This document shows, in pieces, positions 1 through 8,536 of a stretch of DNA of 14,491 nt; position 1 is the first letter of the stretch; every line of letters starts with the position of its first letter. The stretch covers positions 1 through 14,491 of the forward strand of contig JWZX01000201.1 in the NCBI GenBank assembly GCA_001275005.1, given 5' to 3'. The DNA is from Chrysochromulina tobinii. Lineage: Eukaryota; Haptophyta; Prymnesiales; Chrysochromulinaceae. The notes beneath the pieces were generated by a model. It had not been told where the DNA came from and ran no database searches. It worked only from the letters and a program-made list of their open reading frames with translations. A program made the position numbers and the translations under genes.

Positions 1-270
1 AAGGGATCAGTGCAGAGCCTCGCCCTCGGTGGCTCGGTGCTGGTGAGCGGCGGAAGCGACGACAGGACGATCAAGGTCTGGTCGCTCCTCAAAGACGTCG
101 ACGCGAGCGAGTGCGCCACACTCGACACACACCCTAGCGCTGTGAGGAGCGTGGCCATCTCGCCGTCGGGCGGCTTTGTCGCGAGCGTGATCAATGGCAC
201 TGGTGGAGTGAATGCTGATCAAGGCAAGGTCTTCGTGTGGAGGCCGGCCTATACAAAGAAGGCGAGGTAG
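1..270 (+). CDS. WD40-repeat protein, C-terminal fragment (5' end outside window)
   Basis: The reading frame is open from base 1 and ends at a TAG at 268-270, so only the last 89 or so residues of a longer protein are visible. The first blade reads SGGSDDRTIKVW, the classical WD40 strand pattern with the Asp-Arg-Thr-Ile-Lys-Val-Trp ending. A second blade follows (HPSAVRSVAISPSGGFVAS ... GKVFVWRP), again closing on V-x-V-W. WD40 repeats form a beta-propeller used as a protein-interaction scaffold, so the partner and pathway cannot be told from this fragment. The last repeat lies very near the C-terminus, followed by a short basic tail (KKAR). A GTG at base 10 is only an internal codon, not a start. 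The repeat assignment is firm; the function is unknown. Confidence 0.85.
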   Translation, partial: KGSVQSLALGGSVLVSGGSDDRTIKVWSLLKDVDASECATLDTHPSAVRSVAISPSGGFVASVINGTGGVNADQGKVFVWRPAYTKKAR

Positions 271-648
271 AGGAAGAGAGGGGCTGTGCATGTGCCCCTC
301 TCGGGACCAACTCGGCGCCTCACACGGCGTCTGGGCAACGCCAACGGGTCTGGGGGTAGAACTAGTTGTGGGGCCTTTCGTTGAGTGGGGGAGGTTCCGT
401 CGCGGGCACTGCGAACGTGTGGCTGTGGGCAAACCGGAAGTCGGAACTCGTCTGGATATATATATGACATATGATGCGATTCTTACTCTTCCACACTCGA
501 CACTGACACACCACAGACGGATCATGATCAGCTGATCTCACACGCCACCAAATCATGAAACGACGTGTACACGTGCGGCTGTACGCCGCCGCTTCATAGA
601 CCGCAAGGGCGAGCAAGCACCCGTGCCGTCGAAGAAGACGCGCACTCA
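271..648. other. Intergenic region between convergent genes
   Basis: This 378-bp stretch lies between the stop of the WD40 gene and the stop of the minus-strand RAD7-like gene, so it should hold both 3' untranslated regions. It is less GC-rich than its neighbours, with a TATATATA-like run near 456-465. A perfect 12-bp palindrome, GATCAGCTGATC, sits at 526-537 beside an 8-bp one at 521-528. No convincing gene is seen; open frames on either strand here have no recognisable composition or motif. Confidence 0.6.
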
Positions 649-2948
649 TCACGCCAGCCCCACGCCGCGGCCGACGACCTGCAGCGCGTCATTCGAGTGC
701 CCGTCGTAAAAGGTGACAGTGAGCTGCGAGCAGCCCCAAACGACGAGTCGTTCGAGCCCTTCACACGCGTCCACGAGCGCGCCGACCCCGTGATCACTCA
801 CGCCGCGGCACCAGGAGAGGTCGAGGACGCGGAGTGCGTCGGCGCAGTGGGTCTTGAGCGCCAGCAGAGCAACGTCCGACACGCCGGGCACCTTGTTGAG
901 CGACAGGTGCGAGAGCCCGCGGCAGTTGGCGGCGAGCGCGCCAACGGCCTCGTCGGAGAGTTGGACGCATCCCTTGAGGGAGAGGCGCTCGAGGGCGGGC
1001 AAGCTCTCGGCGATCGCGTGGAGCGCCGTGTCGGTCACGAGCTCGACGCCCTCGAGATCGAGCTCGCGCAGCGTAGCGCACAGGCGGGCGACGGACACGA
1101 TCGCTTCCGGGCTGAGCAGCGAGCAGCCGCGTAGCCCGAGGGAGGTCAGCCGAGGTGCGCAGCCGTCGATGAGCTCGAGGAGTCTCTCGTCCGTGAGGAG
1201 GCACAGGCCGCTCAGCGAGAGCGTCGTGAGCGCGCGCAGCCGGCGCAGCGGCGCGAGGCACTCGGACGGGAGCTGATCGCAATCCTCGAGGCGCAGCGTG
1301 CGCAGCGTGTCGCCGCAGTGCGCGCCGATGAGGCCGATCGAGTCCGCACCGAATTGCGAGTTGGAGCTGAGGACGAGCTCGGTGAGGCCGGCGCCGCGCG
1401 CGCCGAGGAGCGAGCGGAGGGCGGGCGTTGAGAGGCGATAGCAGCCGCGCAGCCGCAGCGTGTGCAGCTCGCTCAGACGCTCGAGCACTGCCACCGCCTC
1501 AGGGCCCATTGGCCGTCCACACAAGCCGAGATCGACGAGACGCAACGGGTGAGTTGCGTGGTCGGCGAGGCGGCTGAGGGCCTGCTTCATCGCGCCCTCG
1601 GTGAGCAAGGAGCAGTTGGGCAACACGAGCTCCGTCGCGCCCGCATCCTCGGCGGTGAGCAGCCCGAGGGCGTGGTCGTCGAACTTGCGAACGCTCCCGA
1701 GCCTCTCGGCGATGGCGTGCTGTGTGCCGGGCGACAGGATGCCGAAGGAGGCGACCGCGTCGATGTTCTCGACCAAAAAGGCAACCGCGAGCTCCTGCAG
1801 CAAGGGCACGCGCGCGAAGCTCGACCGGCGCGCCGTCGCGGTCGCCGGGTCGCGTCGCGGCTTCCACAGGACCAATGGCTCAACGGCCGTGCCCGCGGCG
1901 ATCGCCTCCTCGCGGGCTGAGCGGGCTTGTTCCCGCTGCTCGATCAGACGGGTCGCTGTGGACCAGGGGCCGCACCAGCCCTCGCCACGCTCTTGCTCCG
2001 TCTCGCCGATGCCGCCGATACGGAAGCCTCGCATGCGCGGGTCGCGAACCGCGACGGCCGCCGCCGGCGCGCCCGCGGTGGCCTCGCCGCCGCCGCCGCC
2101 GCCGTCCGCATCCTCGGGGCCCTCGGGCGGCTGCATCGCGTCCAGAGCCGCTTCCCACGCACCGGACGCCTGCCGGCTCTTGCGCCCCCACTTGCTCGTC
2201 TGGTCGCCGCTCGCGCGGCCGCTCGCGCCGCCCGCGCCGCCCGCGCCGCCCTTGGCGCCAGTGCCGCCCGAGCCGCCCTTGCGGCCGCCTCCACCGCCGC
2301 CGTCCTCGCCGCCGCCTTCACCGGAGGTGGGCTCGCTCGCGCCAGCCGGACGCTTGCGGGCGGCCTTGGAACCGGCCGCCGGCGCGGCGGCCGCCGGCGC
2401 AGCGGCACCGACCTCTAGTGGTGCCCTCGATACTTGGGCCTCGGACATCGACACCTTCTTGGCTTTCTTGCCATTAGGTGCCTCGGGCTGCTCAGCAGAT
2501 GCGGCGCCCGAGCGAGCGCGTTTTGCACCCGCGCCGGCAGAATCCGTGCCTGCAGAGGCGGCTGGCGTGCTGGACCCCGCCTTGGCGCTCGCCTTGCTGG
2601 CTATGGTGCCCGCAGTGTTGCTGCTGGATGCCGCTGTCTGAGGCACGCCTTCAAAGTCGTCATCGTCTGAAAGCTCCACGCGAACGGAAAGGTTCTCTTC
2701 GCGGAGCGCAAGCTTTTTGGGCTCGCCGTCTACCAAGACTGCGGCACATCGCACGCTCCTTGGGTGAGGCGAAAGGAATCGGAGGGGCAGTGTGTGGGGT
2801 GCATCAGGGCAGCCGTGCAACACATACCGTTCCAGCGATCACGCTTGACGTCTCGCGAGTGCACGGTGCCCGAGCGCCCGTTGAGGTCAGCGCGTGTGAC
2901 AAGGCCGACGATGACGACGTTGGCGCCAAGAGCGAGGCACGCGCTCAT
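649..2948 (-). CDS. RAD7: RAD7-like leucine-rich-repeat protein with N-terminal SH3-like module (two exons)
   Basis: Exon 1 is 2948-2828 and exon 2 is 2738-649; splicing gives 736 residues. The start is the first in-frame ATG of exon 1, since the frame is open further upstream only from a GTG. Residues about 8-55 form a small module, GLVTRADLNGRSGTV ... RWNVLVDGEP ... REENL, an SH3/KOW-like unit common in algal proteins. A disordered Gly/Ala/Ser/Lys linker with basic clusters (KRAR, KKAKK, RKRP) follows and suggests nuclear location. From about residue 285 comes the RAD7-family region: WCGPWSTATRLI, an LW-x-P segment, then about eleven cysteine-type LRRs, ending in LDLSWCRGVSDHGVGALVDAC and a terminal GHSN. 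In yeast, Rad7 acts with Rad16 and Elc1 in global-genome nucleotide excision repair and as a ubiquitin ligase. Family placement is from remembered motifs. A generic FBXL/AMN1 LRR protein is the alternative, less likely because of the PWSTA and GHSN landmarks. Confidence 0.8.
2739..2827 (-). other. Spliceosomal intron of the RAD7-like gene (89 nt)
   Basis: On the minus strand the intron begins GTATGTG and ends TGTGCCGCAG. It interrupts a codon after its first base. Joining gives DRWN-V-LVDGEP, which continues the SH3-like module without a gap, whereas reading through inserts unrelated sequence and changes frame. The length is not a multiple of three, so retention would shift the frame. Confidence 0.85.
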
Positions 2949-3154
2949 GGCTCGATGCGCTCGGGGGGTCGTCGCAGCCGCGCGCGCCGCGAAGGCCGCC
3001 GCGACGGCGCTTTTTCCTAGCCGCAAGGCCCAGCTTCGTCCACGAAACCCCACAAGCCCGTATCGTCGCGTTGCGGATCTCGCGCTCTCCTGGGCTGGCT
3101 TTGTGACCGATTCACAAAACTGGCGGGCCCGGCCACAGCCCCGTTGCGTTGATC
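2949..3154. promoter_or_regulatory. Putative bidirectional promoter
   Basis: These 206 bp separate the ATG codons of two divergently transcribed genes, the RAD7-like gene on the minus strand and a coiled-coil gene on the plus strand. Both promoters and 5' leaders must fit here. No TATA box is evident. This is inferred from gene layout, not from a recognised motif. Confidence 0.45.
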
Positions 3155-4843
3155 ATGGTCATCGTGACCGTCCACTTGGACAGGCGCGGCGGTTACAAGG
3201 AAGTACCCGTCTACCGGCCAGCTCCTCGTCGCACCTTGAGCCCGGATGAGCGCCAACGCCTGGAGGCGGAGCATCGCCGCTTAAACGCCGCTGCGGAGAA
3301 GCAAGCCGGCATCGCTAGACATCTTCGTGAAGTGCAGATGGTGCCGCCTGCTGATCTGCACCGCAAGCAGCAAGCCGTGAGGCTCGAACTTGCTCAGAGA
3401 CGCGAAAAAAAGATTCGCTTCGCTGCACGTGAGAGCGCTGGGATAGCGAGACGCTATGGTACCGAGACGGCGTTGCTCAAGCTGTATGGTGACGCCGTGC
3501 ACAACATCGCGAACAGCGCCGTCCAGCGGGTGCACGTGTCGCACGAAGCGCAGCCTCTAACGTCCGAGTGTGTGCACGCCCTCTTCCACAGGACGCCACC
3601 TGATGCGGCCGCGCCCAGGGTGCTCTCGCGTCCGTCTCCAAAGCGCCTTCAAGGCGACACAGAAGCCAGCGACTACTTCATGCCACACTTTGGTGCGCCC
3701 CCGATGCAGCCGGGGCTGCACGCGACGCTCGCCTTGCAGCGAGCCTCATCAGCGGGGCGAGTGCGCCCCGGCACTTCGCGCAACGTCGAGCATCCCTACC
3801 AGCGTGGATCGGGACGGCCGAGCTCCAGGCCGAGCTCGGCGCCAGTAGTGTCCTCTTCTGGCGCCTTGGAGATGAAACCCACGCAATCGTGGCAGGAGTT
3901 GATTTTCCAACGAGGCCGCAAGGCCAAGGAGGAGTACAACAAGGCGTTCATAGGCAAGACGAGGCCTTCGTCTGCGGCCTCGGATCGCACTAGCGAGGCG
4001 GCAGCAGCTCTCGCTGCCCGCGAGGCGGCTATCGCTGCCCGAGCACAGGAGCTGAAGGAGAAGATGGCCGCGCTCAAGGCGGCCAAGGATGCGGGCGACA
4101 TCTCCGTCGCAGAGTATGCGCAGGCGATCAGCAAGCTGCGGCAGGAGCACCAGGCGGCGGAGCAGGCGGCGGAAGCGGCGCGAAAGCTCGAGGAGACGAC
4201 ACAAGAGTATTTAGCGCGCGAGCAGGAGTTGGCCAAGCGGCTCAGCAAGGGTGGGAGCCCGCCGAGCGCGGGCGAGCTCGCACACGCGCGCGACGTGGCG
4301 CTGTGCGTGCGGCTCGAGGCGAAGCTTGGCCGGCCTCCGACGGAGGCGGAGATGGCGGCTGGCCGGCCATCCACAGAACATCCACGTGCGCGGCGCGCTC
4401 TGTACTTAGACGAAGAGCCGCCTCCGGCAGAGGCGAGGCCAGCAGCAACCGAGGCTACCCGGTCTCCGCCCTCCCGCCCCGCCTCCCGGTCCGAAGAGAC
4501 GCGACAACAGACTTATGCAGAAATGATGCTCGAAGACCAGCGTCGCGCCGAAGCCATGGTAAAGGCAGAGAAGCTGCGGATCCGGAACGAAAAGCGCAAA
4601 ACCCTGGACATTATCGAGCTCCTCGCGCGCAAGTCGGCCGAGCGGGTGGCGGCCGCGCTCGTCGAGAAGCGCGCGCAAGAGTCGGCTGCTGAGGCAGCAT
4701 TGAAGATGAAGGAGCAGCAGGCCGCCCGCAGGGTCGTGGCCGATGAGGCGGCCCGGATCGTGGGGATGGCGGTCATGAAAGCGTTGGAGCGTGCGGCAGG
4801 GCCGTGGCCCCAGTGCGCGGCGCCAAGAAGGCCGTACGCATGA
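3155..4843 (+). CDS. Coiled-coil protein with RP-S-S-A motifs, function unknown
   Basis: A single 562-residue open frame. The first ATG is at 3155; a TTG two codons earlier is not used as a start. The N-terminus (VTVHLDRRGGYKEVPVYRP) is compact and could form a beta segment. Residues about 30-115 are a charged helix. A disordered stretch at about 150-240 is rich in Arg, Pro and Ser, with SSAGRVRPGTS, RPSSRPSSAP and TRPSSAA. Two long coiled-coil blocks follow, about 275-360 (Ala/Glu/Lys, EEYNKAF upstream) and about 440-545 (RRAEAMVKAEKLRIRNEKRKT), separated by another Pro/Ser linker. RP-S/T-SA motifs plus coiled coils are frequent in flagellar and cytoskeletal proteins, so such a role is possible but unproven. 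It lies head-to-head with the RAD7-like gene. Its TGA overlaps an ATG at 4840 (ATGA) in the next gene's frame. The gene model is likely; the function is not recognised. Confidence 0.75.
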   Translation: MVIVTVHLDRRGGYKEVPVYRPAPRRTLSPDERQRLEAEHRRLNAAAEKQAGIARHLREVQMVPPADLHRKQQAVRLELAQRREKKIRFAARESAGIARRYGTETALLKLYGDAVHNIANSAVQRVHVSHEAQPLTSECVHALFHRTPPDAAAPRVLSRPSPKRLQGDTEASDYFMPHFGAPPMQPGLHATLALQRASSAGRVRPGTSRNVEHPYQRGSGRPSSRPSSAPVVSSSGALEMKPTQSWQELIFQRGRKAKEEYNKAFIGKTRPSSAASDRTSEAAAALAAREAAIAARAQELKEKMAALKAAKDAGDISVAEYAQAISKLRQEHQAAEQAAEAARKLEETTQEYLAREQELAKRLSKGGSPPSAGELAHARDVALCVRLEAKLGRPPTEAEMAAGRPSTEHPRARRALYLDEEPPPAEARPAATEATRSPPSRPASRSEETRQQTYAEMMLEDQRRAEAMVKAEKLRIRNEKRKTLDIIELLARKSAERVAAALVEKRAQESAAEAALKMKEQQAARRVVADEAARIVGMAVMKALERAAGPWPQCAAPRRPYA

Positions 4844-5013
4844 GGATGAGCCGCTTAGCGAGTCCTGTTGACACAGTCATACGACACCTTCCTGCGACGG
4901 CGCCGCCTGTGAATTCTCGTAACGGCGTCCTGTGTGAATTCTCAACTGCACCTGCTCCAACTGCCTGCACGACCAAGGGGCTGCCAGCCCTTGGCACGAC
5001 TCACGGACCCGCT
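4844..5013 (+). other. Spacer upstream of the second coiled-coil gene, with 11-bp direct repeats
   Basis: The sequence is less biased than the flanking coding DNA. It carries two copies of TGTGAATTCTC, at 4908-4918 and 4933-4943, 25 bp apart. The frame is open through the spacer from the ATG at 4840, so the next protein could be 58 residues longer, but the translated sequence looks unstructured and non-repetitive, unlike the coiled-coil body. I treat it as promoter or leader. Confidence 0.4.
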
Positions 5014-6418
5014 ATGGCCGGGATTATGAGGTCTCTCCGTGAGGGTGAGCGTGTCATGACCCTGTACAAGAGCGTGCAAATGAAGATGGCTGAGCTTGGT
5101 GACCTGACGGATCGCCTCCGTGAGGCGCCAGACGCTCTCGCGGCGGAAAAAGAGGCGCTGCAGGTGCAGCTGGGTTCGATGATTGCAGCGGAAGAGGCAC
5201 GTCACTCCTGCTCTCTGGATGCAACATCCAGCTACTACGATCCCAAGGAGGCGGCACTCGTACGTGCTCACGAGGAGGCCGAGAAACGCGAGCGCCACAT
5301 CGAACAGCTCGTCGCAGACCTGCGCGCCGCCAACCTGGAGGTCCAGGGCATCGCGCAAGCAGATCAGCGAGCTGCAGCATGAGCTCGCCGCCGAGCAACA
5401 TGAGCTTCACAAGCTGCGGCTGGAGGCGCGCTTAACGCTGACACCCACGATGTCTGCTGCGCGCATGCCGCAAGGGCACACGTCACCACTGCCACCGTAC
5501 TCACGACAGCTCGAGCACCCAGAGCTCGAGACCCCACGCCCACCAAGCACGCCGTCAGGCGCCGCCAGTGCGCGGCGCCCGCGCACTGCCGCGGCGTCGC
5601 GTGAACAGCAGCAGCGCACACCCGGCGGCAGCGCGCGCGGCGCGGGCCACAGCAGTGCACGGCCGGCGGCTCACAGCCACACCCCCGCCAAGGCGGCGGC
5701 CCGTATAGGTGCTCTCAACGGAAGCTCCATGCCGAGTACAGGTGCTCTCGGCGGAAGCTGCATGCCGGGCACCGGTACGGGCCGCGTGGCAGCAGGCGCG
5801 GCGGCGGCGGCGGCGCTCATGCTGGACAGAGCCCCCAGCTTAATGCTCGAGGTGGCTCCCGATCTGAGCGCCCCGTTCTCCGAGTTTGCCAAGTACTATG
5901 GCGCGCTCGGTGGGCGACACAAAGGAGGCGCCACGTTCACAGGGGATGCGTTCACAGGGGATGCGTTCAACAGGGATGCGACACATAGCCTCGGCCGAAG
6001 CCCAGCGGCGAGCGTCTTGTCGAGCCGAAGCCTGGCGCCGCGCGACGCGGGCGTGCAGACAGACGACGAGCTGCTGACGCTGAGGACACATGCCGACGAG
6101 TTTGGGTGGAAGGAGCGCTGTGTTGAGCTCCAGAAGGCGAACTCACGGCTCCAGACTGCACTGCTCGCTGCAGCACTGGATGGCGGCAAGGACGTCGACC
6201 TTCGGACCGCCCTGAGCGCTGTCAACCGCACCGGCAACGTCGGGGGGCCGGGGAGCACCAAGGTGCTGGGCAGCGCCGTGCTGGGCAGCCAGCCACGCCC
6301 CCACAGAGCCGGATCTGCCAGCGCACGGCGTCCCACGTCCGCCGGCATAGGGTACACCCTGGATGGCATGCCCGCCGTGCCCAAGGTGGTACTCCACGAA
6401 TGGCCGCCGATGGCGTAG
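5014..6418 (+). CDS. Coiled-coil protein with RP-x-S/T-A motifs; frame changes near 5341-5360
   Basis: Two overlapping open frames make one convincing protein. The first (start chosen at ATG 5014, with 4840 as alternative) gives a coiled coil to about 5340 (RERHIEQLVADLRAANLE). The second takes up the same helix (QISELQHELAAEQHELHKLRLEARL) and runs to the TAG at 6416-6418. Removing 19 nt, 5341-5359, which start GT and end AG, joins them in phase and would give 461 residues; a one-base sequencing indel would also explain the break. After the helix comes a Pro/Ser/Ala-rich region with ARRPRTAA, two short repeat arrays and an Ala run. A second helix follows (VQTDDELLTLRTHADEFGWKE), then ARRPTSAGIGYTLDGMP. 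The protein resembles its upstream neighbour in layout and motifs. A cytoskeletal or flagellar role is a guess. Confidence 0.65.
5708..5773 (+). repeat. 33-bp in-frame tandem repeat, two copies
   Basis: Two diverged 33-bp units, 5708-5740 and 5741-5773, encode GALNGSSMPST and GALGGSCMPGT within the disordered part of the second coiled-coil protein. The unit length is a multiple of three, so the frame is kept. Confidence 0.85.
5936..5980 (+). repeat. 15-bp in-frame tandem repeat, three copies
   Basis: Units at 5936-5950 and 5951-5965 are identical (TTCACAGGGGATGCG); the third, 5966-5980, differs at a few bases. They encode FTGDA, FTGDA and FNRDA. The two identical copies suggest recent expansion. 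Confidence 0.9.
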
Positions 6419-6712
6419 GCATGGGGCCTCGTGGGCGCGTAGCTTGGTTAGAAGTTAGAATAGAGTGGACACACTAGCCGTACCGATGGGAGCGACGCAG
6501 ACTATTGCAACGGACGTCCCGCTACATGTACAACGAAGAACGAAGCCATCATACCCCCCGCCTCTACGGGGCTTGTGGGTGTGTGTCTGGCCGGTCGGGC
6601 CCTGAAACGACCTTCAATCCCGCTTCGCAATCCAATCGCACCCCGAGTTCCAGATCGAACCGAGGACAACGAGCGAGTGAGCTCCCTCCGACGCGGATGC
6701 CGTCGGCATAAC
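6419..6712 (+). promoter_or_regulatory. Intergenic spacer upstream of the deacetylase gene
   Basis: These 294 bp hold the 3' end of the coiled-coil transcript and the promoter and leader of the deacetylase gene. The frame of the deacetylase is open for 46 codons upstream of its ATG, but only a GTG (6575) could begin it, so it is read as leader. A short palindrome, TACATGTA, lies near 6524-6531. No clear core promoter motif is seen. Confidence 0.4.
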
Positions 6713-7795
6713 ATGATTGCGTTACAGCTCGCGCTGACGCTGTGGCCCCTTGCGCTGCATCCGCTCGCTGCTGGATCGGCGGCTGACATCATAAGCCGTC
6801 GTACCTACGGTGTACAGCTCAGCGCCAAAGGCTTGCCTGTCGCAGTGTACACATCGGAAGCATGCGTCGGCCACGACCCGGGCTGGATGCATCCCGAGAA
6901 GCCGGAGCGCTTGATCACCTTGTTGAACGCGATGCGCGGCGAGTGGGCGCGTGCCTTTGGCGATAGGATGCGCGTGCACGAGCCAGAAGTCGAGGTGACG
7001 GATGAGCAGCTGCTGCGAGTGCACACACCCGAGCACCTGAAGGTGGTCGAAGACGCTTACAAGCAACTCAACCTGATCCGGCGCCAGGTCAAGATCGATG
7101 CGGACACGGTTGTGAGCCCGGGCTCGGAGCTGGCCGCGAAGCGAGCCGCTGGGCTCGTCGTCGCGGCCGTCGACGACCTGATGTCCAGGTCGGTGGAGGT
7201 GAAGCGTGCGTTCGTCATGGTTCGTCCTCCGGGGCACCACGCCGAGGCAGATAAGCCTCAAGGCTTCTGCTTGTACAACAACGTCTTGGTGGGCGTGGCT
7301 CACGCGCAGGCCGTGCATGGCATCAAGCGGGTGGCGATTCTCGACTTTGATGTGCACCATGGCAACGGTGACGAGGCGATCGCTATGACGGACCGTTCGC
7401 GGCTCTACGCTTCCTCACATCAGTCGCCTTGCTACCCAGGCACGGGCTTGACGCCGGGTGCGTCGGGGCCGCACAAGAACATCTGGAACGTGCCGCTGGA
7501 GCCGGGTGCGGGCTCAGCCGAGTTCCGAGCGGCGTGGACGAAGACGCTGCTGCCCGCCGTACGTCGGTTCAAGCCAGACGCCATCTTCATCAGCGCGGGC
7601 TTCGACGCCCATGCAGAGGACCCGCTTGCTTCTGTCCAACTGTCCGATGAGGACTTCTCATGGATCACCAAGGAGATTGTGAGCACAGTCGGAAACGGCC
7701 GGCTGCCCATCATCTCCGTGCTCGAGGGCGGCTACAATGTGGTGTCGCTCGAGAGGGCCGTGCGGGCGCATTTGGAAGCGTTGATGAAGGCATGA
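6713..7795 (+). CDS. Class II-type histone deacetylase-family enzyme with signal-like N-terminus
   Basis: A single-exon gene of 360 residues. The fold and catalytic set of zinc-dependent deacetylases are complete: RPPGHHAE with the His pair at 175-176, LDFDVHHGNGD with zinc ligands Asp213 and His215, SAGFDAH with the third ligand Asp298, and EGGYN with the catalytic Tyr341. The family hydrolyses N-acetyl groups from lysine (histone or not) or from acetylpolyamines. The pattern, including HPEKPERL near residue 60 and FDAHAEDPLA, is closest to the organellar/bacterial-type class II branch that includes plant HDA14, from memory of the family. Residues 1-23 are hydrophobic (IALQLALTLWPLALHPLAAG) with a plausible A-x-A-type cleavage site, pointing to ER entry and possibly an organelle rather than the nucleus. 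The start is the first in-frame ATG. The substrate cannot be told. The enzyme class is very secure, the location moderate. Confidence 0.93.
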   Translation: MIALQLALTLWPLALHPLAAGSAADIISRRTYGVQLSAKGLPVAVYTSEACVGHDPGWMHPEKPERLITLLNAMRGEWARAFGDRMRVHEPEVEVTDEQLLRVHTPEHLKVVEDAYKQLNLIRRQVKIDADTVVSPGSELAAKRAAGLVVAAVDDLMSRSVEVKRAFVMVRPPGHHAEADKPQGFCLYNNVLVGVAHAQAVHGIKRVAILDFDVHHGNGDEAIAMTDRSRLYASSHQSPCYPGTGLTPGASGPHKNIWNVPLEPGAGSAEFRAAWTKTLLPAVRRFKPDAIFISAGFDAHAEDPLASVQLSDEDFSWITKEIVSTVGNGRLPIISVLEGGYNVVSLERAVRAHLEALMKA

Positions 7796-7921
7796 CGAAG
7801 TTGCTGGTCCCCCCACGCGTTGTTCCTAATAGCCACGCATACTGAATTTGTCATGCCGCTTTCAAAAAAACCGCCGTAATGAGCGCGTTTCGTGTGAAAA
7901 CCGTGCCCGCGAACTGAAATC

Positions 7922-8536
7922 ATGCGTTCCTTCGCCTCCAAAGATATCACAGCCCTCCAGCAGGAAGCGACCAAGCGCCTATGGGACGAAGATGCGGAGC
8001 TTCCATGCACCAACGGGTCGAATGCAAGTCCGCAACTCGAGAGAAAGGCTGCAAGTCCCTCAATAGCCAAGTCCCTCAAGATCCGGCATCCAGCGGGCGC
8101 AAGTGGAGCGGTCTTCCCTTCCATGCCCGAGAAGGAAAAACCTGCACGCCAGATGCCCGACTGGTTTGCCGAATCATCCCGTGCATTGCACGCTGGCAAG
8201 CGAGCCGTGGGCAGCCCGCGGCTCGCACGCCCGATCTCCCCAAGTACCACTCCAGTGATCCTTCCGGGCGAATTTGTGGGATTCCCGGCCGCGCGGTGCG
8301 ATTTGATGCCAGAGCCGGTGTCGCCGAGGTCAACGTTAGCCAAAGCGTCGCCAAACAAAGCGGTGCAAGGCGCATCATCCGCAGTAGCAAGCGCGCCTAA
8401 AGCATCGAGGCTGAATGAGGCCTCGCTTCACGCACGGCACATCCTGATTCGCAGTCAGCGCATGGTGGACAAAGACTCACCTTTGAACAGATTGAGTCCA
8501 CGCCCATCGCCTCGACCGCCGAAGCCGCCAGGATAG
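7922..8536 (+). CDS. Orphan Ser/Pro/Arg-rich protein, hypothetical
   Basis: A 204-residue open frame begins at ATG 7922, 126 bp after the deacetylase stop and on the same strand. The first 25 residues (FASKDITALQQEATKRLWDED) look helical and charged; the rest is disordered, with repeated S-P and K-A-S segments and a Pro-rich basic tail (RLSPRPSPRPPKPPG). No domain is recognised. SP/RP-rich tails are common in cytoskeleton-associated and kinase-regulated proteins, but that is only suggestive. An overlapping minus-strand frame (7732-8358) exists but runs into the deacetylase gene and looks like a shadow. Length, ATG start and composition favour a real gene, moderately. Confidence 0.5.
   Translation: MRSFASKDITALQQEATKRLWDEDAELPCTNGSNASPQLERKAASPSIAKSLKIRHPAGASGAVFPSMPEKEKPARQMPDWFAESSRALHAGKRAVGSPRLARPISPSTTPVILPGEFVGFPAARCDLMPEPVSPRSTLAKASPNKAVQGASSAVASAPKASRLNEASLHARHILIRSQRMVDKDSPLNRLSPRPSPRPPKPPG

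Noticed and set aside
565-2670. Long plus-strand frames opposite the RAD7-like gene, some Pro/Ala/Arg-rich
   Set aside because: They are antisense shadows of GC-rich, biased coding sequence; the minus strand shows clear LRR and RAD7-type motifs.
7732-8358. 208-residue minus-strand frame
   Set aside because: It overlaps the conserved end of the deacetylase gene and shows no recognisable features; the plus-strand frame at 7922 is the better candidate.
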